Of a stretch of DNA of 64,000 bases, positions 50,401 through 61,066 are shown piece by piece. The number at the start of each line of letters is the position of its first letter. Position 1 is the first letter of the stretch. Under the pieces are notes generated by a model. It worked only from the letters and a program-made list of their open reading frames with translations. It was not told where the DNA came from and did not search any database. The stretch comes from Acanthochlamys bracteata (lineage: Eukaryota > Streptophyta > Magnoliopsida > Pandanales > Velloziaceae). Position numbers and translations under genes: made by a program. Location of the stretch: contig CM034130.1 of the NCBI GenBank assembly GCA_019914995.1, positions 8,494,001 through 8,558,000 of the forward strand, written 5' to 3'.

Positions 50401-50728
50401 CCGGACGAAGGCAGGTGCCACAAAATAGATACCTACGTTTCCATACTTCTTCTGACGTAAACAAAAAGCTCACGGTTACAACGTTAGGTTAAAAATTTGT
50501 AGCGCCAACAAGAAACAAAGAACTTATACGGAATTACCCAAGTTCATAAACTCTAACAAACTAAGTTTTGCCAATAAATGCATTGCTATATGACTTATAG
50601 ACACTTCCCTGATGAATTTCACCAGGTGAATTCATGTTCTAACACCAGCTCTGACTTGCATACACTTCAACATACATACAGATACACACGCACTAGGATA
50701 GTATAAGTAAAATACAACTTGTGTAAAG
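44445..50728. other. AP2 promoter and long AT-rich intergenic region
   Basis: 44445-44700 is the purine-rich leader of the AP2 gene on the minus strand (GA-, CTG-rich). 44790-44805 has TATATATA. 46195-46475, 46720-46925, 47330-48080, 48290-48505 and 50220-50375 are degenerate AT-rich repeats related to others in the window. 46950-47045 and 50145-50215 are short GC-richer islets without a convincing frame. A foldback element occupies about 49000-49450. No genes were found in these 6.3 kb. Confidence 0.5.
49000..49450. mobile_element. Foldback element (long imperfect inverted repeat)
   Basis: The left arm (about 49000-49210) and the right arm (about 49235-49450) are near-complementary over roughly 190 bases. 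Shared phrases, right arm read inverted: GGTATTTTTATAGACATATT, then CAAAAGTGG, GAGATCT, GAACCATGAGTT, AAATATGTTATTAAA, ATACGAATCGA and TTGATCAAAATAA. A short T/A-rich loop separates the arms. No reading frame is present. This is a MITE or foldback-type element, and its transcript could form a long hairpin. Confidence 0.75.
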
Positions 50729-53700
50729 CTAATGATCTGCTTCCTTTGAGATTATATCGTGTAGGCATTTGGAATCCTCATTTGAACAAGAGAGAAATTC
50801 TTTAATGCAATTTGTCAGAACCAAAGCTTCATGATCTCTCCTCAAGGGCTGCCTTAGGAAGTTCTGTTACAGATATTAACTAATCAAAATTTAAATATAC
50901 AGAAGAATTTTAACGTACTTGAAAAGACTTACCCCATGATGCCATAACCGGTCACTAGGCTTACGTGGAATTATGTGAAAATGAGTCTGCAAAGTCCAGA
51001 ATAAAATAAAGTCACTATGTATTGATTCTTCAACCAAAACTATAATCTGCTCACTTGGCAATTATGAAAGAGACTCACATGAAATACTACTTGTCCTGCA
51101 GCTGCTCCATTGTTGACCAACAAGTTGAAAGACTCTGCAAATGGTTTTATTGTTATGTTACAAATGCATTCAATGCAACTCATGTATGAGGGGAGAAGAG
51201 TGGAGAAGAACGGCAACCAAAGACTTCATTTCCATTCAAACAAACCAAAGATTTTAGTGGACATTTGAGAGTGCTTAAAGCCTTACAATAAAAAGCTTTT
51301 CTAGAATGGAGCTTATTTTGAAACTTTTCGTAAACGAGCTTGACTTTTTTGACCTAAAAAATAATGAAAATTATACATATTAAGATTGTTCGACATACAA
51401 TTATCATGTGCTTTCTAGATTTCTTTTTAAACAATTGAAAATAATGTAGAAAGTTTATTGGAAAACTTAAAAGCTTTTTTGCAATGAAAAGCAGTGCCAT
51501 AAGGACTGCCAAACACTCCCTAATTTTGATGAACACATCAGTTGAACCAAAAAAAACTATAGACAGGATACGAATTTGTTATATTATTATATTATATATT
51601 CCAACATGTTTCTGCACGTACAAGTTCTTTTAACTTGATACGTGAAGGCACACAAGAGCTAATTGAAGTATCTGTAACAGAGCAAGCTGAAAAACAGTCA
51701 AAAGGTAGATAATTCAATCAGCTACTAAAAACAAGCTGAGCAAGGAGACTCCTAAAGTTCCTCTTTCCCTACTACAAAGTCAGAAGGTAGATAAATGTTT
51801 CTCTATTCAGTACCATCAATCAAATGAGGTTCAATGAAAAACATCATGTACAACTCTAATAATGCAAATTACTCTCAAATCTTTCCAAATCAAACAGGAA
51901 TGATAGAAGTATTAACCATAAAATTCATTAACAATGAGTTTGATTTGTTACGGCAACCTACCACATTCAGTAGCCTTCATAACTGCATTGCTCAAGAAAG
52001 GTATCTTGGAGCACATTGCAGCAACAACCTGCCATAACTTGACATCAGTACCAACTTCAATGATATGCATCGAGTTTCGAAGTAGCTCTAATTAGGTTCT
52101 TTGATGATAGTTTGGTTAGTTACATGTTCTTGCGCAGAAACTTACTAAACCTAGTGCCTTGAAGTAAGGCAGACAAAAGAATTTTGTCCTGTGATCCTGG
52201 TGGATCTAGACGTAAATATTTTTGTACTATGAGCAATCTATATTAATGCTAGATCTACTTGGATTATTATTTCATGACCTCTTCTTGTCAATGTGAACAT
52301 GCATGAGGTTAATGAAGATCAAAGACTTCCACAGCGAAGTAAAATGCATCATAGTAAGTAGAGCATTCAAAGCAGAGAAGAAAAACTGAAAGAAGAGAGC
52401 AGAACAACGGAAAATGCTAAGGAAATTGCTAGTACGCTTTATCAGCTACAGCACTATCAACAATTCCTATGTTGCAAACTAGAGTACTATGATTCTAGAG
52501 GGAATAGAACGTTTTCTAAGTGCCCATTTTGCAAGCATGGTACACCACGAAGGACCATATTATCAATACCGTTGTTTGGAGAGTGCCATCTATAGTAAAC
52601 CATTACACGGCAAACACAAATGGAGGGGATGTGTGTTCTAATTCCATATCAAATACCATAATGGTCCATAATGTTTGAAACGTAACCATGACTATTTCCT
52701 GTTATTTCTTAATTTAAGTCTTTCTCACCGCTTTCCATTTTTCCATCCCCATCATTCCCAAATACCATTGTATTCAATTGCCATGGTAGTATATGACCAA
52801 CTCAGCAGACAACCTTTAAGCATTGGCAAGAACATAGTATAAGCGTCTCATCACACAACTAAATCCCATCAATTCAAGTTATCCACTTACAATTCTTACG
52901 AAGAGGCGACAAATTAAATAAATAATCACATTTTCTTCTTTAGTATTCTGAACCCAATATTTTTTCATTAAATAAGTTGGTCAGTTAATTAGAACTACAT
53001 CATAGTTAAGTTCAAGGATAAATTTAAGATGTAAAAAGATGCATCAAAACTTGATCTCATAAGAATTTCTTATGTCACTCTGAGATACTAAACACACAAT
53101 TCATCCTTATAGGAGATGCGCCACTTTGAACACATAAGTTGATGAAATCTCCTATCAAGAGGGCTAGCGGAATAGTTGATCTTATCTTCTACCATCAAAT
53201 ATGATCTTATCTGCTACCAGCCTGACAGAAAATGGCATGCCCAATGATGCACAATGGTGATAAAGGCTAGACAAACTCACACATTAGACGAGTGAATATT
53301 CCCAGAAAATAATCTGAAAGGGATAGCATTCAGTAGTTTCTTTTTCTTTTCTAGTATTTACTTGAGCATGGTTCGGTAATTGTGATTTAGAGATGGCATA
53401 GTCATCCATCTCATATAGTCACCCCAGTAACAAGTAACTCTAGCTAGAACCTTCCTTGATAAATATGGACAGTCCTTATGGACAACCATTATAAAATAAA
53501 ACCATAGAACATTCTAGCTGGATAGCGTATAACTTACAGAAGGAGGAGTTACGGCTAAGGAAGGATAATGTAACTTAGGAATGACAAGAGAATGCCTGCA
53601 AAAAGAGATTGAGATATAATGCCAGTAAGTACAAAGAACAGAGCATCTAACTTCAAATCAACATATATGCATGCAGACCAGAAGAACGGATGCAACATTC

Positions 53701-54809
53701 TCAAGCCAAACTTGCAACCAGCCTCTACAAGAACGTTACATACTAATTAATCAGAGCCTTCACTGTAATTCCTTCGACAAAGATAGGAAAGTCCATCACA
53801 AATTTCACCCTGATGGCCGAATAAGACATTTAGCTTTCAAGAAAAATCAATCTTTTTGTTATAGATAAATATTTAAGTAAAGTATCATGAATCATCCATT
53901 TTATACCTAATAAGACCAATTAACTGTTATTCTCTTCGAGAAAGATAAAATGGTCGATCAAGGGAAAGCACCTTACCCATAGCTTAATGGATTGGAATCC
54001 AGAATGCATACACATGTATCATCTTCGTAGAGCTGAAAAAAAAATCAAGATGAAATAGATCAATACTATTCTTAGTTATAAGGAATACAATTAGCAATAG
54101 CACATAACTAGAAGAGACTAATTTTGAATTTCTGCAGAAACCAATACAAAGATCTGAATGTAAGATATAAGAGACCAATTCACATAACCAATTGGGTAGC
54201 CTCCTACTTTGCCTCATGGAAACTAAACATTATTAGCATTTGAGCCTGTAATTAAACTTTCTATATCAGGATTTAAGATTAAAACAACTCCAGCAGCTTC
54301 AAATCTTCTGCAAACTCCGCAAACACTATACTGTATACTCAAGCTTCAATAATAATAACTCTTTACATTCCGAAATCCGAACAATCCTAGTCTTCCATGA
54401 CTCCCCACTACCTCTGCTAGAGTAATGATTTCCAATCATGTTCGCTTTTCAGGTCATCACACCCAAATTGACATTCCTTTCATTACTCATGATTAATTAT
54501 TTGCAACATGGATTGCCTGAAACTAGCAATCTGCTCAAAATCACTAAAAAGAGCTCAACTATAGATCAAACTGGTCCATAGAAAGACTACTGGGATTACC
54601 TTGAAAGCAGGCAACTTGCCCCTAACAATAGCGCAAAACACGCAACCTCTCTCTCCACTCCCTTCCTTCTCCGCTTCCGCTTCGTGGGACCCACTGCAGC
54701 TTGACGGTGACAGGGCACCTGCAGGAGATAGAGCCGCCTTTGCCGGCGGTGATGGGCGGAGGTGAGAGCAGATGACTGCGAGCCTGCGCTGCTGCTGCTG
54801 CTGCTCCAT
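50729..54809 (-). CDS. HINT3: HINT3-like histidine triad (HIT) protein
   Basis: HIT-superfamily nucleotide hydrolase/transferase; plant HINT3 acts on adenylyl compounds such as adenosine phosphosulfate. Seven coding exons: 54809-54600, 54032-53977, 53595-53538, 52028-51962, 51134-51079, 50986-50933 and 50863-50729; 211 residues. The protein has RRLAVICSHLRPSPP at its start, CVFCAIVRGKLPAFKLYEDD (first HIT strand, with CxxC), ILDSNPLSYGHSLVIPKLHY, PPSVVAAMCSKIPFLSNAV, FNLLVNNGAAAGQVVFH and the catalytic triad H-THFHIIPRK, split by an intron after the first His. The last exon (NFLRQPLRRDHEAL) ends at TAG 50729-50731. A poly-Gln stretch near the start comes from a (CTG)n run at 54785-54803. The ATG at 54809 is used; upstream extension is only via TTG. 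Orthology rests on remembered sequence. Confidence 0.88.
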
Positions 54810-56658
54810 TTGGATCAATTCAATTCAAAGAAAGAACAGCGAGAATTGCAATCTCCATCTGAGTGATTTTTGGTGTTGATGATAATGTGTTAGTTGAATG
54901 AGAGATTATCATCGAAATCTATGTGTAATCTATTTGTTTGGTTTTTTTTTTAATCGACTAGTTATCCAATTTTCAATGGATTGAGTTGTTTTTATGGAGA
55001 GGACAATGTTTGAATGGGGTTCAAATAGAGAGCTAGTCAAATCAAATCCAATCGAAGTCCTAAAGCAAGGAAGCAGCAAATAGAAGATTCCATGTGGCGC
55101 TTATGTATTGCCACGTGTCTTCCACGTTGCAGGCTTGCAGTTGTTTTTTCTTATCACAACCAACAGTCGGCTTAAAATGTCCCAAATCCTGAATGGGCTT
55201 GACATTGTATGTGTTCAACATAGCCCTTATAGTTTTTCAGCCCATGAAACTCGTTGGAATGATAACTTTGACCCACTTTTCTCGTAACTGCTTACTCTTC
55301 GTATAAAATTGTCGCCAAAATTAATTTCAAGTGTAGTTCATAATTAATATAACTCTTTGTAGAAGAATCTGTACAATTAAACCCTTTTAAGTTATAGTTT
55401 AACTGACAAGGCACTCCTAATTTTAGGGGCATCAATAAAGCACCGTCCTATTTATAATATTTTAGACTCAATTTTTACTCTCTTCTTTTATCTAAAATTG
55501 AGTTTCATAATTTCATGTGACTCAATTATCACTTCGAATTTAATTTTACATCCACACCAAATTTTGTTTCTATTAAAACTTAACTCCAAAATTTATTTCA
55601 TATGTTTCAATTACGGTTCCGAATTATTCCGTCGAACTTTACTTTTTATCAAATTTTACTTTCACAAAATTAACTCTCGTGAAACTTATTTTTATATAAT
55701 TATAACACGCCCTTAACCTAGCTATGGAAGGAAGAACATGACCTATTTGACAATGCTGTAGCTAAATCCAAAAACAATCTGCAGCTGTTGTTTGTCAACT
55801 ACAAGTAAGTTGGTTTATCAGCAAACACAACTCAGAAATTCACTGCAGTTTGCATCAAACTCTGGGACCATGGAAAAGATACTTATTAAAATAAGTATGT
55901 ATATCTTTCTCTCGTCTTTCATGCTCGAACATGAATGATCTCAAGTACGTAGAGGCCAATTAAATATTCAATAGTAGATGCTTATTGCCAACACGCACTA
56001 CTACTAGCTTAGATTCCTAAACACACATTTCCAACTTCATTGCGTACCTCCACAAGGTTCTAATTCTTCTTAGAAATCTTGGAACCACTATACATGCATA
56101 AAACAGACTCAGTCTCTTCTCAAGTGTCACGTAAAATCCGTTAGCTAGGTATATATTGATCATGATGGGTTTTTTTTTTATTTCCTAGTAACATCCACTG
56201 CCTTGTTTTGGCTAGTATTAATTTGTTATCAGTCATGCTTTTGATACAAGTTAAAAGAAATCTGTCCATAAATTTGTGTGCATCTTCAATATTTAGCTTC
56301 GGTTTTGATACAATTTTTCTGTTTGAAACTTATTAGGACTTGGACTACTATCAACAACGTCTTACGCACTTGAAATCATAGAGGGAGTTCATTGTTCCTA
56401 CTCATTATTTTTTATTTTTAAAAAATGAATATTGTTTTTTATTTAAAAAAATGAATATTGTTTTTTATTTAAAAAAAATAAAAATATATAATAAAAAAAT
56501 TTTATTATATAAAATTTATATTTTAAAAAAATTTAAAATAAATTTTTTATATAATTATAAAAAATATATTTAAAATATATAATTAATAATTAAAAATATA
56601 TTTTTGAAATAAGTAATACAAAAAATTCTCACATAATTGGAGTGGTCCATTTGGAAGC

Positions 56659-57460
56659 ATTGTTGTCAGACCTGGACCGTCCGGATCGATCCGAAAACTG
56701 TCGATTAGCACGGTAAATCGACGGGTTTAAAAAAAAAACTATCTGTGTAATTGATCAATTTTGACCAGTTTCAATCCGTTTTGATCCGATCGATCCGCTC
56801 GTCCGAATCAAATTGGGTTAAATAAAATTTAAGAAAATAATTAAAAAATTTTTAATTGATGATATATTTAATATAAAAATAATTATTAATAATTTTATGT
56901 TGAAAAATAATATGTAGTTTAGATTTTATATTTGGATGTGATAATGCAAAAATATAATTGATTATATCTTATTTATAAATATCAATTATTAATAATTTTT
57001 AAAATTTTATATTGTAAAATATTCAGACTCAAATATGTATACTAAAAAAATTAGTTATATCTCTTTTATGATTTATCTATTTTATAATTTTATTTTTTTC
57101 TAATCTCCTAATTTATTTAAATATTTTTTATTATAAAATTTTGCTGTTATTATTATTGTTGGCGGTGGTAATATCATAGTGCCAATATTTTAATTTTTAT
57201 TGTGATTATTATTACTATTATTATTGATAGTAATACTATAGTAAAAATACTTTTATTTTTTCTGTGATTACTGCTACTATTATTATTGCTAGTACGATAA
57301 TGACAGTATATTTTTCACTGTGATTATTATTATTATTGATTAAAAATATTTTAATATTATTAACCTGACGGTTCAATACAGTTGATTCAACGGATCAATA
57401 TGAGAACCGTCATTCTAATAGTTTTTTGGTTGAATGTTTGGTCCAATTTTGATAACTATG
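56659..57460. mobile_element. Candidate non-autonomous TIR element, about 0.8 kb
   Basis: The left end TGTTGTCAGACCTGGACC (56661-56678) and the inverted right end AGTTATCAAAATTGGACC agree at 13 of 18 positions. GATCGATCCG-rich motifs follow on the left, and GGTTCAATACAGTTGATTC-type motifs sit at the right. The core is A/T-rich with repeated TTATTATTATT. No coding sequence; target-site duplication not determined. Confidence 0.5.
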
Positions 57461-57823
57461 TTTAGAAGCAACACCATGGTGCTGCGCTAGTAGTAGTAGG
57501 CACATGCTACGTAACATTTCTGTTTGTTTCTTATATGATCGTTGGACTACTTCGGTCATATTTTATTTTTAGTTTTTATATACTGTATAGACGAAGTACA
57601 TCGATTATTCATGGAGTCATATTCTACTCGCAAATGCTGGCGCTTTATTATAGAGATTACAATATCAAATAGCTTGCATAGATAGGTATATAGGTGTGTT
57701 TTCTCATGATATTACTATGCTTTTTCCTCAAATGATAACTATTTATAAAATTAATTTTCTTTAAATTAATTACGAATGATGTTAATCATTACTCGGGCTA
57801 ACAATTTTGTTATTTTCATCTAG

Positions 57824-58187
57824 AGATGTAAGTATGGACCGCTGAGCCGATTCGGTTAAATAAGTTGCACTTGTTGGGCTAATCCAAACCGATTCTTACA
57901 CTTGAGCTGAGTCATCTAGATCAAATCAATTTTTTTACTCAATTCTTTTCATTTTATTTTTTATATTATATAATAAAAAAAGAATAAAATTTAAAAATAA
58001 TTTTTAAAATTTAATCGATCAATATTTGATCAGTCAAATATATACAGTGCCATGACAGATGGGTTGATATTATTAGTTCTAAAATTGGCCCAATTTTATC
58101 ACTATTTATGAACTAAGCAGACATTTTTTAAGATATTTGATCAGATCGTGGGCTGATCTGTTTAATACGATCCATATTTACATTTTT
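57824..58187. mobile_element. Candidate non-autonomous TIR element, about 0.36 kb
   Basis: ATGTAAGTATGGACCG (57826-57841) and the inverse of 58168-58183 (ATGTAAATATGGATCG) agree at 14 of 16 positions. Inside both ends are GAGCCGATTCGG- and GGGCTGATCTG-type motifs. The overall plan matches the candidates at 4363-4851 and 56659-57460, but the ends differ in sequence. Confidence 0.5.
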
Positions 58188-59665
58188 GTTTTTATCGTTG
58201 CAAAAAGTTATGTTCGAAAGGTCCACGCCTACATCATGATCTTTTGACAAAAGAAAATTGTTACTATTGGGAAACTTCAATTGTGAAAGGAGTACATTTT
58301 TATACTGACGAAGTTATTAAATTGGATTAGATGGTCTCCACACATTTCAAAACACATGTATTTAATGACTGTTGCCTAAATTTTGCATTGAGCAAAACCT
58401 ATATCAAGCTAGACTTGATATTGATCCAACAAGTTTAAAAGCAATACTAGAAGTTGTAGGAAAGTTGGATCGGGTCCATGTCTTAAAATAGGCATTCAAT
58501 GCATACCAAAACAAATGGGATCGGTTTGAGTATTCTCAAATGACATATAACCAACTTATATGATGATTTTATTGGCATTGAAGTTAAGAAGGGGCAGCTG
58601 TGAATGAATCGGTCCTCTGTTCGATTTTAGGTTCCTTCTTATTTGTGGAATTCATTCATTCAAATCAACAAACAAAATATGCCTACTGTTGATATCACCA
58701 CTATCCTTTGCTAATAATAATAATAATTAAATGTCATTACTCAAACTTAATTGGATTCAAAGATCTCTATTTTCAATTAAATTCTGTGGTGGATGACATA
58801 AGGGCTTACGTATTCGAAGCATTAAGAAGCTAATATGTTTTCCTTTTTTGCGACAATGCGACCAATAATGTTAATTATAATTCTATCTCAATAACGAGTA
58901 TTTTGCTTACTCTTTGGCTCTTTGCCGCTTTAGTTAAATCCATTGACCCACATAGTTTCAATTTCAACCGAATAGAAAAGTAGATATCTTCAAGGTGAAG
59001 AGACTCGTGAAGAAATTTTGAAATTACTACCAATAAGGAACCGCAATATACACACCGTGGTTCGAATAAAATGAAACGCAAGTGATAATAAAAGAAATTG
59101 CAGCGACATACGAATGCTTCTGTAAATCCATTATCATATCAATTCTGAAAAAAGTAGACCCAAAATCATCATTACAAATTTTACTTCAACAAACAAAGTG
59201 GACATTAGGGCTATGTTTTACCTATATTAAAAAATTTTAATATTTAAAAACTTTATTAAATGGTTTTATAATAAAAATATTTTATTTTTTAGCAACATCT
59301 ACGACTCCAAAAATGATTCTATAAAGAGACTAGCTTGCATAAAATTATCATTTCACGTTGAGTTTGAGAATGCATTCTGAAAAATATTTTTTAACTTTTA
59401 TTTTAATAAATTTTTTATATATTTATATATTATTTATTTTAAAAAAAATTATATTAGATGTATAATTATAGATTATTATTTTAATCAAATAAAATTCATT
59501 TTTAAAAATAAAACAAAATATTTTATTAAAAAATACTTTTTATAAACATTTTAAGTTGCCTATTTTAATTTTGTCCCCATTCTCTTATGAATATAGAATA
59601 TAATAATAATTATTATTATTATCAGACAAAAAAAATTAATGCTAAAAGAAAAATTATCTATACAT

Positions 59666-61066
59666 TTAGAACTCTTTAAATACACCGCTATCTGTAGTGG
59701 TGGAAACTTTCTCCTTCTCACGTGACTCAAAAATTTCATGTACCGTTTTCTCCACATCAATTCCGTCTATCTCCGTTACATCAATTCCGTCTATCTCCGT
59801 TTCAGGTATGTAAGGCGGTCTCGTGATATAAATGATCGAGTCCCAATGAACTCCTTTAAAAAAAGGATGCCGTTTAATCTCCGTTAACTTCATCCGGCGG
59901 TTAGGATCCTTTTCCAAAAGCTTCGCGATCAAGTCTCTTAACGGCGTTTGTTCTCCGGCAAGTTCCGGATTCGCCGTTAAGATCTTGTAGAAGGTTTCCT
60001 TTCTGTTGATCCCACGGAACGGAGTTCTGCCGTAGAGCATCTCGTACATCACAATCCCTAGACTCCACCAATCCACCGCGAAATCGTGACCATCCGATCT
60101 GATCATTTCCGGTGCCACATAATCTTCTGTTCCAACGAACGAGTTGGATTTCGTTCCTGAACTCGTTCGATTTCTCTTCTCTCCACCGCTGCCGCCAGCA
60201 GTACTGTTTCCATCGGTAACACTAGCCGGAGAAATCTCTGCTGGTGAGAAGCTGAAGCAGTTTAAAAACCGCTTCTGCTTTGGTTTCTGCTTCTGCTTTT
60301 GAGTACGGTATGGTCTCTGGTTTTGTGTTTCGGTAATTTTGTCTCCGAGATGAAGAACAAGGGAAGGAGATATCAGTTTTGTTGATAGATCGAAATCGAC
60401 AAGCATTATATGGCCTGAATCCTGAATCATTATGTTCTCCGGCTTCAAATCTCTATAAACAATCCCAAGTCCGTGGAGATACTCCAGCGCCAATACCAAC
60501 TCCGCCGCGTAGAATCTGCAGTTGATTAATTCAACAAATTGGTTACATACACATGATGGAAATTGATTTTGATCGCTTAATAATGCATACCGGATAATGT
60601 CGTCGGAGAACATTTTTTCAGTCTGACGGCGGCGGAGTGAACTTAGATCGCCGCCGGAGCACCGATCGATTACAAAACCAACTATCTTGTCTGTAGAAAC
60701 AACGCCGCGGAGAGACGGAAGCAGAGGGTGGCGGAGCGTAAGTAGAACGTCTCGCTCTAACCAAATCCTCCGGTAAGCTGATCCAGCACTGCTTCTGCTG
60801 CTCTTCTTTTCCTTTTCCTCGACATTACCTCTACCTGCAAGGTTGTTGTTGTTTTTCTTTTCTATAGAAGATCTAGAAATTGCTTTGAGCGCAAACAAAG
60901 ACTCAACAGCAACGGAGGCGGCCTTGTTGTTTTCCTGTGGTTGTTTTACGAGGAAAACAACACCTTTAGCTCCCCGGCCGAGAACTGAGACTGCTGTGAG
61001 TTGCTTCAAGTCTAGAAGCAGCTCTTGCTGTTGCTGTTGATCATGGTGGCTGTCGTCGACGACCAT
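59666..61066 (-). CDS. OXI1-like AGC-VIII serine/threonine kinase
   Basis: Protein kinase of the plant AGC-VIII group, most like OXI1/AGC2-1, which links PDK1 and oxidative signals to MAP kinases. Two coding exons: 61066-60591 and 60515-59666; 441 residues. Seen: glycine loop [15 protein letters not shown] lysine in FALKAI, catalytic loop YRDLKPEN (about 178-185), DFD in place of DFG (about 199-201, the AGC-VIII hallmark), an insertion of about 82 residues rich in Lys/Gln/Ser, activation segment [12 protein letters not shown], and [20 protein letters not shown]. The C-terminus contains [13 protein letters not shown] and ends GVFKEF, an FxxF motif of the type that docks PDK1. A 24-bp tandem duplication (59754-59801) gives TEIDGIDV twice. 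The intron (60590-60516) is 75 nt with no in-frame stop. UCN-like kinases are the alternative assignment. Confidence 0.9.
   Translation of the reverse strand: MVVDDSHHDQQQQQELLLDLKQLTAVSVLGRGAKGVVFLVKQPQENNKAASVAVESLFALKAISRSSIEKKNNNNLAGRGNVEEKEKKSSRSSAGSAYRRIWLERDVLLTLRHPLLPSLRGVVSTDKIVGFVIDRCSGGDLSSLRRRQTEKMFSDDIIRYALLSDQNQFPSCVCNQFVELINCRFYAAELVLALEYLHGLGIVYRDLKPENIMIQDSGHIMLVDFDLSTKLISPSLVLHLGDKITETQNQRPYRTQKQKQKPKQKRFLNCFSFSPAEISPASVTDGNSTAGGSGGEKRNRTSSGTKSNSFVGTEDYVAPEMIRSDGHDFAVDWWSLGIVMYEMLYGRTPFRGINRKETFYKILTANPELAGEQTPLRDLIAKLLEKDPNRRMKLTEIKRHPFFKGVHWDSIIYITRPPYIPETEIDGIDVTEIDGIDVEKTVHEIFESREKEKVSTTTDSGVFKEF
59754..59801. repeat. 24-bp tandem duplication in kinase coding sequence
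   Basis: Unit ACATCAATTCCGTCTATCTC plus CGTT, at 59754-59777 and 59778-59801, identical. It keeps the frame and doubles eight residues (TEIDGIDV) just before the conserved VEKTVHEIF block. Confidence 0.9.

Larger units (their letters stand above)
54810..59665. other. Intergenic region with AT repeats and two short TIR elements
   Basis: 54810-55200 is the HINT3 leader and promoter. 55410-55715 is a dispersed AT-rich repeat. 56410-56640 has a 30-bp tandem repeat (AATGAATATTGTTTTTTATT unit) and AT-rich sequence. 56659-57460 and 57824-58187 are candidate TIR elements (separate entries). 58200-59200 shows no coding signal. 59215-59560 is another AT-rich repeat. Confidence 0.5.
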
